From: DATMQA01 sp035566895
Lineage (GTDB): Bacteria; Verrucomicrobiota; Verrucomicrobiia; Limisphaerales; UBA8199
DNA: 31,562 nucleotides
Direction: 5' to 3'
Assembly (NCBI GenBank): GCA_035566895.1
Contig: DATMQA010000129.1
Span: 1 to 31,562 of the forward strand
The first letter of the stretch is position 1. Every line of letters begins with the position of its first letter. Below are positions 30,718 through 31,562 of this stretch, in pieces. The translations under genes were made by a program, and so were the position numbers. The notes beneath the pieces were generated by a model. It was not told where the DNA came from, made no database searches, and was given only the letters and a program-made list of their open reading frames with translations.

Positions 30718-30769
30718 TTCCCGGACCGACAATGATTCCCCGGTAACCCTCGGGCCAGGCTTTGGATTC
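30718..30769. repeat. 52-bp dispersed repeat C, copy 1
   Basis: Aligned without gaps to 31329-31380, it matches at 43 of 52 positions, mostly with C/T and A/G changes (counted by eye). The core is GGACCGAC-ATGATTCCCCG. It lies in the 994-bp gene-free end of the window (30569-31562). Confidence 0.75.
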
Positions 30770-30934
30770 ACCTGCTCTCATTTGCCTTCGGAACGATTCT
30801 GACTCTCGGGATGGAGCGGTTTCGAGAAGTTTCAAAATTCGGCAAGTACATGCCCGTGATCGAACCTCCGAATGAAAATGAATCGCCTGCCTGAGGCGGG
30901 GCGGAGCTGAGCAAGTCTTCCCGCCGCGCGATTG

Positions 30935-31037
30935 GCCGAATATCTCACCCTCTTTTGGCTTCTCTCATTAACACCGGGGCTTTAGCCCGGTGCAAACGCC
31001 TGCTCTCCTGCGTTCAACGGTTTCAACAGTTTGTCCT
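30935..31037. repeat. 103-bp dispersed repeat A, copy 2
   Basis: This is the second copy of the structured repeat at 25224-25326, in the same orientation, with two differences. It is not beside any gene here, which argues against it being only a terminator. Confidence 0.9.
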
Positions 31038-31112
31038 CTGCGCCTAGAAGTTGTTGGAACAACTCAGCCCAGGGTCAGGACCGCGCCCACTCCGCATTCC
31101 ACATCCTGTACT

Positions 31113-31140
31113 ATTCTGCACTCTGCACTCTGCATTCTGC
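31113..31140. repeat. Heptamer array RYTCTGC x4, first
   Basis: Four 7-bp units are seen: ATTCTGC, ACTCTGC, ACTCTGC and ATTCTGC. A related array follows 100 bp later. Confidence 0.9.
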
Positions 31141-31240
31141 ACTTGAATGGCGCGGCTCGAACAATCCCGTCCCGATCTCCGCGCCGGCGAAAAATCAGAA
31201 GTCCTCTTCGCCGCGTCGGAGCTTTGGTTTCGCCCCCGCA

Positions 31241-31268
31241 ATTCTGCATTCCTCACTCTGCACTCTGC
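31241..31268. repeat. Heptamer array RYTCTGC, second
   Basis: The units ATTCTGC, ATTCCTC, ACTCTGC and ACTCTGC repeat the pattern of the previous array. The remaining DNA to 31562 includes a short hairpin, ACCCG-AAAA-CGGGT, near 31304-31317. No gene was seen. Confidence 0.85.
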
Positions 31269-31328
31269 ATTTAAAGGACCCCCAGCCGACCAAACCGGCA
31301 TAACCCGAAAACGGGTCCGGCTGGTTTA

Positions 31329-31380
31329 TTCCTGGACCGACCATGATTCCCCGTTAGTCTTCGGGCCGGGTTTCGGATTC
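31329..31380. repeat. 52-bp dispersed repeat C, copy 2
   Basis: This is the second copy of 30718-30769. It is followed by a similar composition of short motifs without a gene. Confidence 0.75.
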
Positions 31381-31562
31381 TCCATTTTTCTACGACCACT
31401 TTCCCCTTTTGTCCTCCGCAGCCTAGCCTGACTTTCGCAATTCAGCCAGGCAGTTTGCAGAAAGCCCTGATTTTTGGCGCATCTCGCCCGAAAGTCTTCA
31501 CTACAGGCCCGAGGCGGACTGCGGCCTCTCTTTAGTCGAGCAACTGGCCTTTGACGCTGATT

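Overview
The window looks like a chromosomal segment of a GC-rich member of the Verrucomicrobiota, most likely the Pedosphaera/Limisphaerales group. This is an inference from gene content. Several large secreted proteins end in the "TNLxxW ... RFYR" type of C-terminal module common in that group. There are also DUF6600, NPCBM-GH36 and TIGR03067-like domains, BlaI/M56 regulatory pairs, and many short tandem repeats between genes. No rRNA, tRNA, CRISPR array or intact insertion sequence was seen.

Layout. 1-1756: the 3' part of a PA0069-type radical SAM gene and a Tat-exported metallophosphoesterase. 1858-6133: a DUF6600 surface protein, a remnant of a secreted-protein gene, a 14-repeat secreted propeller-like protein and a small VOC protein. 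6134-9301: a repeat-rich intergenic region and a secreted NPCBM/GH36 glycosidase. 9406-11603: a BlaI repressor with a palindromic operator over its promoter, and an M56 (BlaR1-like) membrane peptidase. 11604-12406: a small HTH-like ORF and decayed gene pieces. 12407-18174: a GH51-like arabinofuranosidase, a large secreted protein with a strong intrinsic terminator, and another exported protein. 18226-21107: the translational GTPase TypA/BipA and a DUF4082-like secreted protein. 21628-23417: an ABC-2 exporter pair. 23461-25120: an AbiE-type toxin-antitoxin operon in reversed gene order, in an AT-rich island with two near-identical palindromes upstream. 25345-27416: a zinc alcohol dehydrogenase coupled to a MetE C-terminal-domain-like methyltransferase. 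27487-28346: a duplicated DUF2892 gene flanking a RAYT-like transposase fragment. 28589-30568: a three-gene operon with a membrane protein, an AraC-GyrI regulator and a GyrI-like protein. 30569-31562: non-coding, dense in dispersed and tandem repeats.

The secreted glycosidases and lectin/propeller-like proteins point to polysaccharide foraging. The most distinctive signals are non-coding. There are tandem arrays of 7-, 9- and 10-bp units at many gene boundaries; one is translated into, or abuts, the N-terminus of a glycosidase, and another sits just before the typA start codon. There are also a 103-bp structured repeat in two almost identical copies, a duplicated DUF2892 gene around a transposase scar, and the palindrome pair at the AbiE locus. 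I see no large undescribed gene system. The shared C-terminal module and the heptamer arrays are the best candidates for something under-described.
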